A stretch of DNA of 64,000 nt from Alteriqipengyuania halimionae (GTDB lineage Bacteria > Pseudomonadota > Alphaproteobacteria > Sphingomonadales > Sphingomonadaceae). Under the pieces are notes generated by a model. It ran no database searches. It worked only from the letters and a program-made list of their open reading frames with translations, and was not told where the DNA came from. This document shows, one piece after another, positions 44,301 through 52,532 of the stretch; the first letter of the stretch is position 1, and each line of letters begins with the position of its first letter. The translations under genes and the position numbers were made by a program. The stretch covers positions 372,001 through 436,000 of the forward strand of contig NZ_WTYR01000001.1 of NCBI RefSeq assembly GCF_009827575.1, written 5' to 3'.

Positions 44301-45776
44301 CTATTCGGCGGGTTCGGGAACCTCGTCGGCATTGACGGCGCTGGCGCGGTCGCGCCGGGCAAGCTCCTCGACGTTGGCCTCGTGGCTCGCACGGTCGATG
44401 CGATAGGCAAATAGGAAGCCGGCCCCGCCTATGTAGAGCACGATCAGCGTTGGCACGTAGACGAGCGCCAGCATGCGCGGGATTTCCGGATCGATGGTGC
44501 GCGGGTCTGAACCGGGCACGATGCCGACGAAAGCGACCAGCAGCCCTGCGGCGAAGACGCCAAGGCCCGAGGTCGATTTCTGCATTAGCGTGTTCGCCGC
44601 GTAGAACAGCCCTTCGGACCGGCGGCCCGTGCGCAACTGGCTTTCCTCCACGATATCGCCGATCATCGCGTGGGTCAGCACGGCTGAGGAAACCCCGCAC
44701 AGCTGGAACAGCATCGAGAATGCGAAGACGCTGGCGACAAGCCGCGGATCTCCGTTCTCAGGCATTAGTCCCGCGAACCGCAGCAGGTAGGGCGCGCTGG
44801 CGAAAATGACCGCGACGATTGCGAGGTAGAAGGCGGCATTGCGCTTGCCCAGCCGCTTCGACACCAGCGGCGCGAAGAACAGCGCGAGGAATGCGCCCGC
44901 CAGCGAATCCACCGTCAGGATCGCCAGCTGAGCCGAACTGAAGCCCCAGAAATAGGTGCCGAAATAAATGCTCAGCGCCGAAGTCATGCCGACCGAGGTA
45001 TATTTGAGGACCCCGAAGGCGAGGATCGCGAGGAAGCCCTTGTTGGAGAAGGTCTGTCCCATCTGGCCGAGCGTCCTGACTACACCGATCTTCTCGGGCG
45101 CGGGCGGCATCTTGAAGTGCTTGACCCGGTGCAGCGTGCCGAAGCTCGACAGCAGGATCGCACCCAGCATCAGCGCCGAGCCCACGATGGCGAAGGCTTC
45201 ATAGCCGGCCGGGTTGAGCTGGCCGACCGGATATTCGGCGGTCGGCGCGAGAAAAACGAGCAGTGTCAGGAAGGCCATGCCGACCCCTCCGAGATAGGCG
45301 AAGAAATAGCGGTAGCTCGCGATCGAGGTCCGCTCGTCGTAATTGCTGGTCAGTTCTGGCGCGAGGGCCGAGCTCGGGATTTCGTAGAAGGTGATGAAGG
45401 TGCGCACACAGCAGCCGATCACCACGATGTACCAGAAGGTCTGGGTGTCGTTCATCCCGACGGGCGGGAAGAACAGCAATAGCAGGCTGGCCGAGGCGGG
45501 CAGGGCGGAAGCGAGCATCAGTGGATGCCGTCGTCCCAGCCGCGTGCGGATCGAATCCGACCACTGGCCCACCACGGGATCGGAGATCGCATCCACCACC
45601 AGCGCGACCAGGATCGCGAAGGAGACGAGCTCCGCGCGAACGCCGATGACCTGATTGTAATAGAGCAGCAGGAAGGATCGGAAGGCGACGTCCTTGATCC
45701 CGTACCCGATCGAGCCGGTGCCGTAGAGCAGCTTGGTGACAAAGCCGAGCTTGGGGGCTGTAGGGGCGGTTACCAT
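44301..45776 (-). CDS. MFS transporter of the glycoside-pentoside-hexuronide (GPH) type, copy 2
   Basis: A 491-residue transporter; the ATG at 45776 begins MVTAPTAPKLGFVTKLLYGTGSIGYGIKDVAF, the GPH/MelB-like start. The signature YYNQVIGV ... DAISDPVVGQWSDSIRTRLGRRHPLMLASAL is present, along with 12 predicted helices. GPH proteins are cation symporters usually for glycosides, but sphingomonad members sit in many catabolic clusters. It is a neighbouring paralogue of the gene at 45790, with which it shares the whole architecture. Confidence 0.9.
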   Translation of the reverse strand: MVTAPTAPKLGFVTKLLYGTGSIGYGIKDVAFRSFLLLYYNQVIGVRAELVSFAILVALVVDAISDPVVGQWSDSIRTRLGRRHPLMLASALPASASLLLLFFPPVGMNDTQTFWYIVVIGCCVRTFITFYEIPSSALAPELTSNYDERTSIASYRYFFAYLGGVGMAFLTLLVFLAPTAEYPVGQLNPAGYEAFAIVGSALMLGAILLSSFGTLHRVKHFKMPPAPEKIGVVRTLGQMGQTFSNKGFLAILAFGVLKYTSVGMTSALSIYFGTYFWGFSSAQLAILTVDSLAGAFLALFFAPLVSKRLGKRNAAFYLAIVAVIFASAPYLLRFAGLMPENGDPRLVASVFAFSMLFQLCGVSSAVLTHAMIGDIVEESQLRTGRRSEGLFYAANTLMQKSTSGLGVFAAGLLVAFVGIVPGSDPRTIDPEIPRMLALVYVPTLIVLYIGGAGFLFAYRIDRASHEANVEELARRDRASAVNADEVPEPAE

Positions 45777-45789
45777 AGCGTCATCCTGC

Positions 45790-47307
45790 CTATCTTGCGG
45801 GCGAGCCGAATGCGCCGTCGCGGATCGACTGTTCGCGCGCTTGGGCCTCGCGTGCCTTGAGCCGTTCGACATTCTCGCGGTGCGTATTTTCGGTGATGGG
45901 ATAGAACAGCAGGAACAGCGCGCCGATCACCCACAGCCCGAGCGAGAACGGAATATAGTGGATGATCAGGCTCTGCTCCATCGCGGGTGTGATCTGCGAC
46001 ACCTCGGCCTTGGTCGGGAAATCGGACAGCTCAAGCACGATGCCCGCCATCATGATGCCGAAGCCGGCCGAACACTGTTGCATGAAGCTGGACGCCGCGA
46101 AGAACACGCCCGCCGTATGCTGGCCGGTGCGCACCGCGTGGTCTTCCACCACGTCGGCCAGCATGGAAGATGTGTTGATCAGCGAGATTGCGATCATCGC
46201 GCCGTAGACCGCGCCGATCACGAACAGGGTCGGCAGCAACAGCGGATCGCCGGGCTTGAAGAACACGCCGATGAACGTGAGGAACAGGGGTGATATTCCC
46301 AGCGTGATGCCGATGATCGCCATGAACATCGAGGTGTTGCGCTTGCCCAGCCAACGCGAAAAACGTGGTGCGAGTGGTGCAGCAATGATGGCTGCGATCA
46401 GGCTGTCGAACGTGAGCAGTGCGAGCTCGTCCGCTCCGAGTTTGAAAACGTAGGTGCTGAAATAGACCGTGGTCGCCGCGTACAGGCCGATGGCGGTATA
46501 TTTGAACACGCCGAAGCCGAAGATCGCCAGGAAGCCGCGATTGCGGAAGGCCTCCCACATTTCCTTGAAATGCGAGGCAGGGGTCGCGCCTTCGCCCGGT
46601 TCGTCGCGCTGGCGCAGGTTGGGCACGCGGCTCAGGGTGCCGAAGCCGCACACCAGGATGGCGATCAGGATCAGCGCCCCGCCGAGCCAGGCGAACTTGA
46701 CGTAGCCTTCGGGGTTGAGCTGACCCCGCGAAATCTCGGGCGTGGCGACGAAGAACACCGCGAGCGAGAAGGCGGCGAAACCGAAGGTGCCGAGATAGCC
46801 GAAGAAATAGCGCAGGCCGAACAGTCCGGTGCGTTCGGAATAGTTGTCTGTCAGCTCCGCCGCCATCGCGCTGGTTGGGATTTCGAACGCGCTGATGGAC
46901 ATGCGGGTGAGCGAGGCGAGCGCGAAGATCCAGAACCCCATCTGCATGTCGCTGAGGCCGTCCGGCGGAAACCACGACAGGACGAAGAAAGCCGAAGTTG
47001 GCAGGGCCGAGCCGAAGATGAAGGGATGGCGCCGCCCGATTTGAGATCGTGTCATATCGGACCAGCGCCCGATGAACGGATCGGCGAAGGCGTCGACCAG
47101 CAATGTGAGCGCGATGGCCCCCGAAACGATCGCGGCGGGGACGCCCAGAACCTGATTGTAGAACAGCAGCAGATAGGTTGAGAAGGCGGCATTCTTCACG
47201 CCATTGGCGATTGCGCCGAAGCCGAAGCTGAGCCGATGGACCCGCGTCATCGGCGGGGTGGGGGCGAGGGTGGAAGACGTCGCGGGGGAGGGGGCTATGG
47301 TGGCCAT
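45790..47307 (-). CDS. MFS transporter of the GPH type, copy 1
   Basis: A 505-residue transporter. It carries LSFGFGAIANGVKNAAFSTYLLLFYNQVLGVPA and DAFADPFIGRWSDMTRSQIGRRHPFIFGSALP, the same GPH signature as its neighbour, plus a long central loop (SRVPNLRQRDEPGEGATPASHFKEMWEAFRNRGFLAI). The ATG is 5 bases after the stop of the upstream acyl-CoA dehydrogenase. Two adjacent, diverged GPH copies suggest import of two related compounds, or export versus import. Confidence 0.9.
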   Translation of the reverse strand: MATIAPSPATSSTLAPTPPMTRVHRLSFGFGAIANGVKNAAFSTYLLLFYNQVLGVPAAIVSGAIALTLLVDAFADPFIGRWSDMTRSQIGRRHPFIFGSALPTSAFFVLSWFPPDGLSDMQMGFWIFALASLTRMSISAFEIPTSAMAAELTDNYSERTGLFGLRYFFGYLGTFGFAAFSLAVFFVATPEISRGQLNPEGYVKFAWLGGALILIAILVCGFGTLSRVPNLRQRDEPGEGATPASHFKEMWEAFRNRGFLAIFGFGVFKYTAIGLYAATTVYFSTYVFKLGADELALLTFDSLIAAIIAAPLAPRFSRWLGKRNTSMFMAIIGITLGISPLFLTFIGVFFKPGDPLLLPTLFVIGAVYGAMIAISLINTSSMLADVVEDHAVRTGQHTAGVFFAASSFMQQCSAGFGIMMAGIVLELSDFPTKAEVSQITPAMEQSLIIHYIPFSLGLWVIGALFLLFYPITENTHRENVERLKAREAQAREQSIRDGAFGSPAR

Positions 47308-47312
47308 TGCCG

Positions 47313-48608
47313 CTACTCCGCCGCCTCGACGATTTCATCGACCGGATCGTACATGTCCTGTGCCCGCGCGCGCCGCTCGATCAGCGAATATTCGGGGAAG
47401 GTCGGATCTTCGATGTCGCGGTAGGCACGCAGGTGCTGCTTCGCGACCGTCACCTTGTGGACCTCGGTCGGGCCGTCGGCGATGCCCATCACCATCGACC
47501 CGATCAGGTTGCCCACGAAGGGCATCTCGTTCGACACGCCAAGCGATCCGTGGATGTGAATGCAGCGCTGCGCGATGTCATGATAGACCTTGGGCATCAG
47601 CGCCTTGATCGCCGCAATGTCCTTGCGGACCTTGCGATAATCCTGGTGCTTGTCGATCATCCACGCGGTCTTGAGAACGAACAGCTTGAACTGCTCCAGC
47701 TCGATATAGCTGTCCGCGATCTGCATCTGCACGCTCTGGTAATCGGAGATCGTACCGGTGCGCGTCTTGCGGCTGACCGCGCGGCGGCTCATCGCGTCGA
47801 GCAGGCGCTTGCAGCTACCGACAGTGCGCATCGCATGGTGGACACGCCCGCCGCCCAGCCGGGTCTGTGAGATGGCGAAGGCTCCGCCGCGCTCACCGAG
47901 CAGATGATCCGCCGGAACGCGCACGTCGGTGTATCGGATGTAGCTCTCCGAGCCGCTCTCCTGCCCGTAGACGCCCACGTTGCGCACGATTTCGACGCCG
48001 GGTGTGTCGATCGGCACGATGAACATGCTCATCCGCTGATGGCGCTGCGCATCGGGATCGGTGACAGCCATCACGATCAGGAAATCGGCCCACTTGCCGT
48101 TGGTGGAGAACCATTTTTCGCCGTTGATCAGCCAGTCATCGCCGTCAGGCTCGGCGCGGGTGACGAAGTTGGTCGGGTCCGATCCGCCCTGTGGCTCGGT
48201 CATCGAGAAGGCTGAAACGATCTTGTTTTCAAGCAACGGTTCCAGATACCGCGTTTTCTGTTCCGGCGTGCCGTAATGGGCGATGATCTCCGCATTGCCG
48301 GTGTCGGGCGCCTGGCAGCCGAACACGATCGGCGCGAAGCTCGCACCGCCGAGAATTTCGTTCATGAGGCCCAGCTTGACCTGTCCGTAGCCCTGTCCGC
48401 CCAGTTCGGGCCCGAGGTGGCAGGCCCATAGGCCCTGTGCCTTTACCTCATCCTGCAGCGGGCGAACCAGCTCGTTTCGTCGCGGATTCTTGACGTCGTA
48501 CGGATGAATGCCGAGCAGGCCGAGCGGCTCGACCTTCTCGCGCACGAAAACTTCCATCCAATCCAGCTTCTCTTGAAAGCCGGGCTCGGTCTCGAAATCC
48601 CAAGCCAT
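47313..48608 (-). CDS. Acyl-CoA dehydrogenase, third copy
   Basis: A 431-residue enzyme; the ATG at 48608 starts MAWDFETEPGFQEKLDWMEVFV, while the longer frame to 48830 has no coding character. Motifs: LWACHLGPELGGQGYGQVKLGLMNEILG, VSAFSMTEPQGGSDPTNFVT, WLINGEKWFSTNGKWADFLIVM, HHAMRTVGSCKRLLDAM and CIHIHGSLGVSNEMPFVGN. It resembles the ACAD10/11-like group rather than the paired copies at 41950-44248. It is the first gene of the six-gene operon with the MFS and dehydrogenase genes. A TCTC-rich ribosome-site complement (GGGAGAGACAAGAG) precedes the start. Confidence 0.93.
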   Translation of the reverse strand: MAWDFETEPGFQEKLDWMEVFVREKVEPLGLLGIHPYDVKNPRRNELVRPLQDEVKAQGLWACHLGPELGGQGYGQVKLGLMNEILGGASFAPIVFGCQAPDTGNAEIIAHYGTPEQKTRYLEPLLENKIVSAFSMTEPQGGSDPTNFVTRAEPDGDDWLINGEKWFSTNGKWADFLIVMAVTDPDAQRHQRMSMFIVPIDTPGVEIVRNVGVYGQESGSESYIRYTDVRVPADHLLGERGGAFAISQTRLGGGRVHHAMRTVGSCKRLLDAMSRRAVSRKTRTGTISDYQSVQMQIADSYIELEQFKLFVLKTAWMIDKHQDYRKVRKDIAAIKALMPKVYHDIAQRCIHIHGSLGVSNEMPFVGNLIGSMVMGIADGPTEVHKVTVAKQHLRAYRDIEDPTFPEYSLIERRARAQDMYDPVDEIVEAAE

Positions 48609-48802
48609 CTCTTGTCTCTCCCGCGTGACGCACTTTTGTGCGTTCGGAAGTCGAGCATACCTAGTTTTCAAAAAGGAACAAGGGATCGCGTCGATGTGGG
48701 ATCTGGCACGACTTTGGGCCTGAGACGGAGGCAGGCGCGCGAAAGACGCCACCCGGCGGCACCGACCGGGTGACTGTACGACTTCTTTCGATCTTTGCGC
48801 AT

Positions 48803-48867
48803 GACGGAGGATGCTCCGTCTATCGGACACAAACCGCGTTTTGTTGGTCGGCTTTAATTTGCCGACC
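48803..48867. other. Two hairpins in the gap upstream of the operon
   Basis: The 264-base gap 48609-48872 contains GACGGAG-GATG-CTCCGTC (48803-48820) and GGTCGGC-TTTAATTT-GCCGACC (48846-48867). The second lies 5 bases downstream of the DUF3089 stop (minus strand) and may end that transcript, but it has no T tract. No gene is seen in the gap. Confidence 0.45.
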
Positions 48868-48872
48868 GCGCG

Positions 48873-50042
48873 TCATTGCGAGTCGCGAGCGAGCCAGGCG
48901 GCGCTCTGAGACCGGGCGAGGTCGAGCAGATTGCCAATCACCAGGTTAATGTCGATCAGGTGCAGGCCCATGTCCGGATTGAGCTTCCCGTCGGTATAGA
49001 TGTCGCCGGTAATATCATCGGTCCGCGGATCGTTCGGATCGGGCTTGATGCGGATCGTGAGGTACTGGCCCTTGTCATTCGAGACGCATTCGCCCGTCAG
49101 CAGGCCGGGGACCGATGCGAAGGGCGTTTCCACCTTCCTGCCATCGTCTGTCCACTTGGGCTTCGGTCCATCCATCAGCGCGTCGGTCGTCAGGTAGGAA
49201 TGCAAGGGCGCCTCGCCTCCGCCCGGCGCTGCCGGGTTGACGCAGGCGATCTCCATGCCGGGGCGCTTCGTGGCGGCATAGTCGTTCACCGGGCCGATCG
49301 TGTCGCGGAAGCTGCGATAGGCGACGATGCAGCCGGTTTCGCTGGCGCTGGTGCAGAGCGGCATTGACTTGAAATCGCCGCCGACCACCTTGCCCTCGGG
49401 AACGAGCACGCTGGTGCCGTTGAGGTAGGCGGCAACGATCCGGTCCTGCGAAGGCTTGCCGTCGATCTCGGTCTTGATGAGCTGGTTCATCATGCGCGAG
49501 CCCTGCGAGTGACCGATCAGGATGACGCCGCGCCCCTGATTGTAGTTTTCGAGGTAATATTTCCACGCGTCCGCGACATCGCCATAGGCCGTGCGGAAAG
49601 CCGAAATGATCTCTGCGCGGGGGAGCTGGCCCGATGCGCCGAGCATGGTGATCTGGCGGTACTTGGGCGCATAGACCCGGCAGACGTCGGCGAAGCGGGC
49701 GAGCTGCTGCTGGATCACGCGACCTTCCTCGGTTCCCTCGTTCCAGTTGGCATTGGCGCTCTGGTCGAGCGAGATCGTGGGGTAGATGTAGAAACAGTCG
49801 ACCGGTGCATCGGCAGGCGGATCGAAGGGCTCGAGCGTCATCGTGCCGTCGGCGGCCACCACGGTGGTTGCAAGGTCCTGGTCGCAAATATCCTCGCGCC
49901 CGGGAAGACAAAGCCACTTGTCTTTATCGGCATAGAGAGCGTCGCCCGCATCGGCTGTCGCTTTGGCCTGTTGTGCGGTTGCCGGCGCGGCGATTCCGAA
50001 TAGCGTCAAGCCGAGCGCGGCCCCGATAATGCGGCTTTTCAT
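48873..50042 (-). CDS. Exported DUF3089 family alpha/beta hydrolase
   Basis: A 389-residue protein; the ATG at 50042 follows GGGAGAGACGT and starts a signal peptide (MKSRIIGAALGLTLFGIAAPATAQ). Family landmarks: WLCLPGREDICDQDLATTVV, VDCFYIYPTIS, RVYAPKYRQITM, the nucleophile S179 in LIGHSQGSRMMNQL, and a final HLIDINLVIGNLLDLARSQ. DUF3089 is a lipase-like group of unknown substrate. It adds a fifth exported hydrolase to the region. It diverges from the MmgE/PrpD gene across 166 bases containing an inverted repeat. Confidence 0.9.
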   Translation of the reverse strand: MKSRIIGAALGLTLFGIAAPATAQQAKATADAGDALYADKDKWLCLPGREDICDQDLATTVVAADGTMTLEPFDPPADAPVDCFYIYPTISLDQSANANWNEGTEEGRVIQQQLARFADVCRVYAPKYRQITMLGASGQLPRAEIISAFRTAYGDVADAWKYYLENYNQGRGVILIGHSQGSRMMNQLIKTEIDGKPSQDRIVAAYLNGTSVLVPEGKVVGGDFKSMPLCTSASETGCIVAYRSFRDTIGPVNDYAATKRPGMEIACVNPAAPGGGEAPLHSYLTTDALMDGPKPKWTDDGRKVETPFASVPGLLTGECVSNDKGQYLTIRIKPDPNDPRTDDITGDIYTDGKLNPDMGLHLIDINLVIGNLLDLARSQSAAWLARDSQ

Positions 50043-50138
50043 ACGTCTCTCCCAAAGTTTGCTGCGCTCCCGTTCTTTCTGCCGGGGCACATTCTTTTCT
50101 GAATCCAGAATGCACACGAACAGAAGGAATGGCAACTT

Positions 50139-50156
50139 ACAAACAGACGCGTTTGT
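50139..50156. promoter_or_regulatory. Inverted repeat ACAAAC-N6-GTTTGT
   Basis: Perfect 6-bp arms around AGACGC, in the divergent DUF3089/PrpD gap, 97 bases from one ATG and 53 from the other. The extended A/T-rich, CG-centred shape resembles TetR-family lipid-regulator operators. The nearby TetR gene (51751) is a candidate to bind it. Confidence 0.45.
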
Positions 50157-50208
50157 TTTTTGGCTTTCGAGGTGTAGGTTCGCGGGAAGAATATAAGGGG
50201 AGAGTGTA

Positions 50209-51732
50209 ATGGATGATCGGCTGGCGCTGTCCCGGCGCGGTGTGATGGCAGGCGCAGCAATGATGACGCTGCTTGCCGGTACGAGGGTGAGCGCTGCTGG
50301 CAGTGCCGCATTACAGGTCGAAGCATCTGCCGAACCTCCCGCGCCCGGCGAACCCGGCTTCGTGGCGGTTGTGCCCGAATTGACGACTTATCTGGCTGGC
50401 GTGCGAACCGCGACGGTCCCGAGCGCCATTCGCGAGCGTGCGCGGCTCCATATTCTCGATACGCTTGCCTCGATCGTGGCATGCCACCCGCTCGAGGCAG
50501 CCCGGCTCGGAAGGAAATATGCCAGCACGATGAGCGGCGGCGGGGGCAGCCCGATCTTTGCCTCGCGCGAGACGGCGAGCCCGATCGATGCCGTGTTCGC
50601 CAATGCGATGACCGCGCATGCGGCCGAGATCAACGATTTCATCCCCTCGGCCTATGTCCAGCCGGGTCCGTCGATCGTGAGCGCTGCGATGGAACTCGCC
50701 CGCGCGAACGGGCGCAGCGGGCACGACCTCGTAAATGCGGTCGTCGCCGGGTACGAATTGGCGGGGCGTATTCCCAAGGCGGTCGGCACGCGCAATTTGT
50801 GGTACGCAGGCCTCGCCAATCACGGGGTCGGCCCGATTTTCGGGACCGCCGCTGCCAGCGCCGCGCTGCTTGGCCTCGATCGGGAGCAATGCGACCATAT
50901 GCTGGCCTATTGTGCGCAGCAGGCCTCGGGCTCGTGGCAGTGGATGCTCGATGTGCGCCACGTCGAAAAGGCCTTCGTCTTTGCAGGACTGGGTGCACGC
51001 AACGGGATGCAGGCGGCGATCATGGCCGATCTGGGGTTCACCGGCGTCCCCGAGAGCTTCGACACCGAAAAGACGTGGTTCCGCTGGCCCGCGCTTACGG
51101 GTGAGGGTTCGGACCCGGCGCGCCTGATCGACGGACTGGGCGAGGAATTCGAACTCTCGCATGCGGCGATGAAGCGCTACCCGGTCGGCGGGCCGACGCA
51201 ACCTGCGGTGCGCGCACTGCTGGAGCTGGAAAAGGAGGTGGACGCGAAGGACATTGCCTCCATTCGGGTGGAGATGCCGGGGGCGGCAGAGACCTTCCGC
51301 AGGGCCAATATGCCCGCACTCAACATTCCCTATCTCGCCGCGATCATCATGCTCGACGGCCGGCTCGATTTCGTCGACGCGCAATCGCTCGACCGGATGA
51401 CCAATGACCAGGCCGCGAAGGCTTTCGCGAGCAAGGTCGAGGTTGTGGCCGACACGGCGCAGGAGACGGGAGAGGGTGAAGACCGGACCGAAAGCGCGCG
51501 GGTCATCATTACCCTGGCGGATGGCAGCAAGAAGTCGCGCTATATCGCCTATGTGTCTGGTTTCCCAACGCACCCTATGGGCAAAAGCGACGTCGAAACA
51601 AAGGCGCGCGAACTGATAGAGCCGGTGATCGGGAAGGCCAAATCCGCGCAGCTGGTCGCGCTTTGCGACGATCTTGATGGGTTGAAGACGGTGGACCCGA
51701 TTATCGAGCTGATGCGCTTCGATAGCCCGTAA
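50209..51732 (+). CDS. MmgE/PrpD family protein with a Tat-type signal
   Basis: A 507-residue protein. The N-terminus MDDRLALSRRGVMAGAAMMTLLAGTRVSA is a twin-arginine signal (S-R-R-G-V-M), which is odd because MmgE/PrpD proteins (2-methylcitrate dehydratase and related dehydratases/isomerases) are normally cytoplasmic. The body has the family pattern: ARLHILDTLASIVAC, FANAMTAHAAEINDFI, VVAGYELAGRIPKAVG, CAQQASGSWQWM, and MKRYPVGGPTQPAVRALLEL with the catalytic region. The enzyme may work in the periplasm on an imported acid. A good ribosome site (aggggag) precedes the ATG; it converges with a TetR gene. Confidence 0.88.
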   Translation: MDDRLALSRRGVMAGAAMMTLLAGTRVSAAGSAALQVEASAEPPAPGEPGFVAVVPELTTYLAGVRTATVPSAIRERARLHILDTLASIVACHPLEAARLGRKYASTMSGGGGSPIFASRETASPIDAVFANAMTAHAAEINDFIPSAYVQPGPSIVSAAMELARANGRSGHDLVNAVVAGYELAGRIPKAVGTRNLWYAGLANHGVGPIFGTAAASAALLGLDREQCDHMLAYCAQQASGSWQWMLDVRHVEKAFVFAGLGARNGMQAAIMADLGFTGVPESFDTEKTWFRWPALTGEGSDPARLIDGLGEEFELSHAAMKRYPVGGPTQPAVRALLELEKEVDAKDIASIRVEMPGAAETFRRANMPALNIPYLAAIIMLDGRLDFVDAQSLDRMTNDQAAKAFASKVEVVADTAQETGEGEDRTESARVIITLADGSKKSRYIAYVSGFPTHPMGKSDVETKARELIEPVIGKAKSAQLVALCDDLDGLKTVDPIIELMRFDSP

Positions 51733-51750
51733 GGCGGGCCCGGAACCGGG

Positions 51751-52440
51751 TCAGGAGCCCTCGTCTCCCGCAATCAGGCGCTGGGTCAGCTGCTCCTTGT
51801 ACCATTCGAGCAGCTTGACCGATTCCGCGATCGTTTCCGTCGAACCGTCATCGTAAATCGATTCAAGCAGCAGGCCCCGCATGGCCGCCGTGTGGAGCTT
51901 GTTCATCGTCTTGAGCAATTGCTCGTTTTCTATGCCGGCCGTTTTTGCCACATTCTTCGTTTTTGCCAGCTGGATCTGGTCGAGCTGCTGCAGGAAACGC
52001 GGCATGATCTCTGCGAGCAAGGGATCGCCGCGCGATCCGATCAGGATTTCCAGCAGGGCGATCGATTCCGGCTCGCGGATCGTTTCCCACGACGCCCGGG
52101 TCAGCGCGTGGAAGCGTTCGACCCCTTGCGGCGTGTCGCGAAGCGCTTCCTTGCGCTTTGTCTGCAGCGTTTCCACGGCGCGATAGCCAACCGCTTCCAT
52201 CAACTCGGCCTTGCCCGAGAAATGGTGGAGAATGCCGCCGCGGCTGATCCCGGCACGTTGCGCAACGCGCATGACTGTCGTCGCCGCGTAGCCTTCTTCC
52301 GCCAGATTCATGATCGCGGCATCGATCGCACGGCGACGGGACGACGAGGTGCGCTCCGCCTGGGTTCGGCGAACCTTCTTCGGGCGTACCTCGTCGTTCG
52401 TGCTCGTTTCGCGAGCGTTGGTCGGCGCTTTATCGGTCAT
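51751..52440 (-). CDS. TetR-family regulator
   Basis: A 229-residue regulator. Basic N-terminus, then the DNA-binding domain (SSSRRRAIDAAIMNLAEEGYAATTVMRVAQRAGISRGGILHHFSGKAELMEAV), then a helical effector domain (FHALTRASWETIREPESIALLEILIGSRGDPLLAEIM). The 'GGILHHF' form suggests a sensor for small organic molecules. It converges with the PrpD-like gene (18-base gap) and lies just before receptor 4, so it may control either. Confidence 0.9.
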   Translation of the reverse strand: MTDKAPTNARETSTNDEVRPKKVRRTQAERTSSSRRRAIDAAIMNLAEEGYAATTVMRVAQRAGISRGGILHHFSGKAELMEAVGYRAVETLQTKRKEALRDTPQGVERFHALTRASWETIREPESIALLEILIGSRGDPLLAEIMPRFLQQLDQIQLAKTKNVAKTAGIENEQLLKTMNKLHTAAMRGLLLESIYDDGSTETIAESVKLLEWYKEQLTQRLIAGDEGS

Positions 52441-52532
52441 TTCGGTTCAAAGCCCTAAAACCGATAGAAGCGCCGAACAAGTTCCCGGGCATGGGCCTTT
52501 CCATCGTGTTGATAACCCAATGGATGCGGGAA

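Noticed and set aside
51733-51750. CCCGGAACCGGG palindrome between convergent PrpD and TetR genes
   Set aside because: GC-only stem without a T tract on either strand; too weak to call a terminator.
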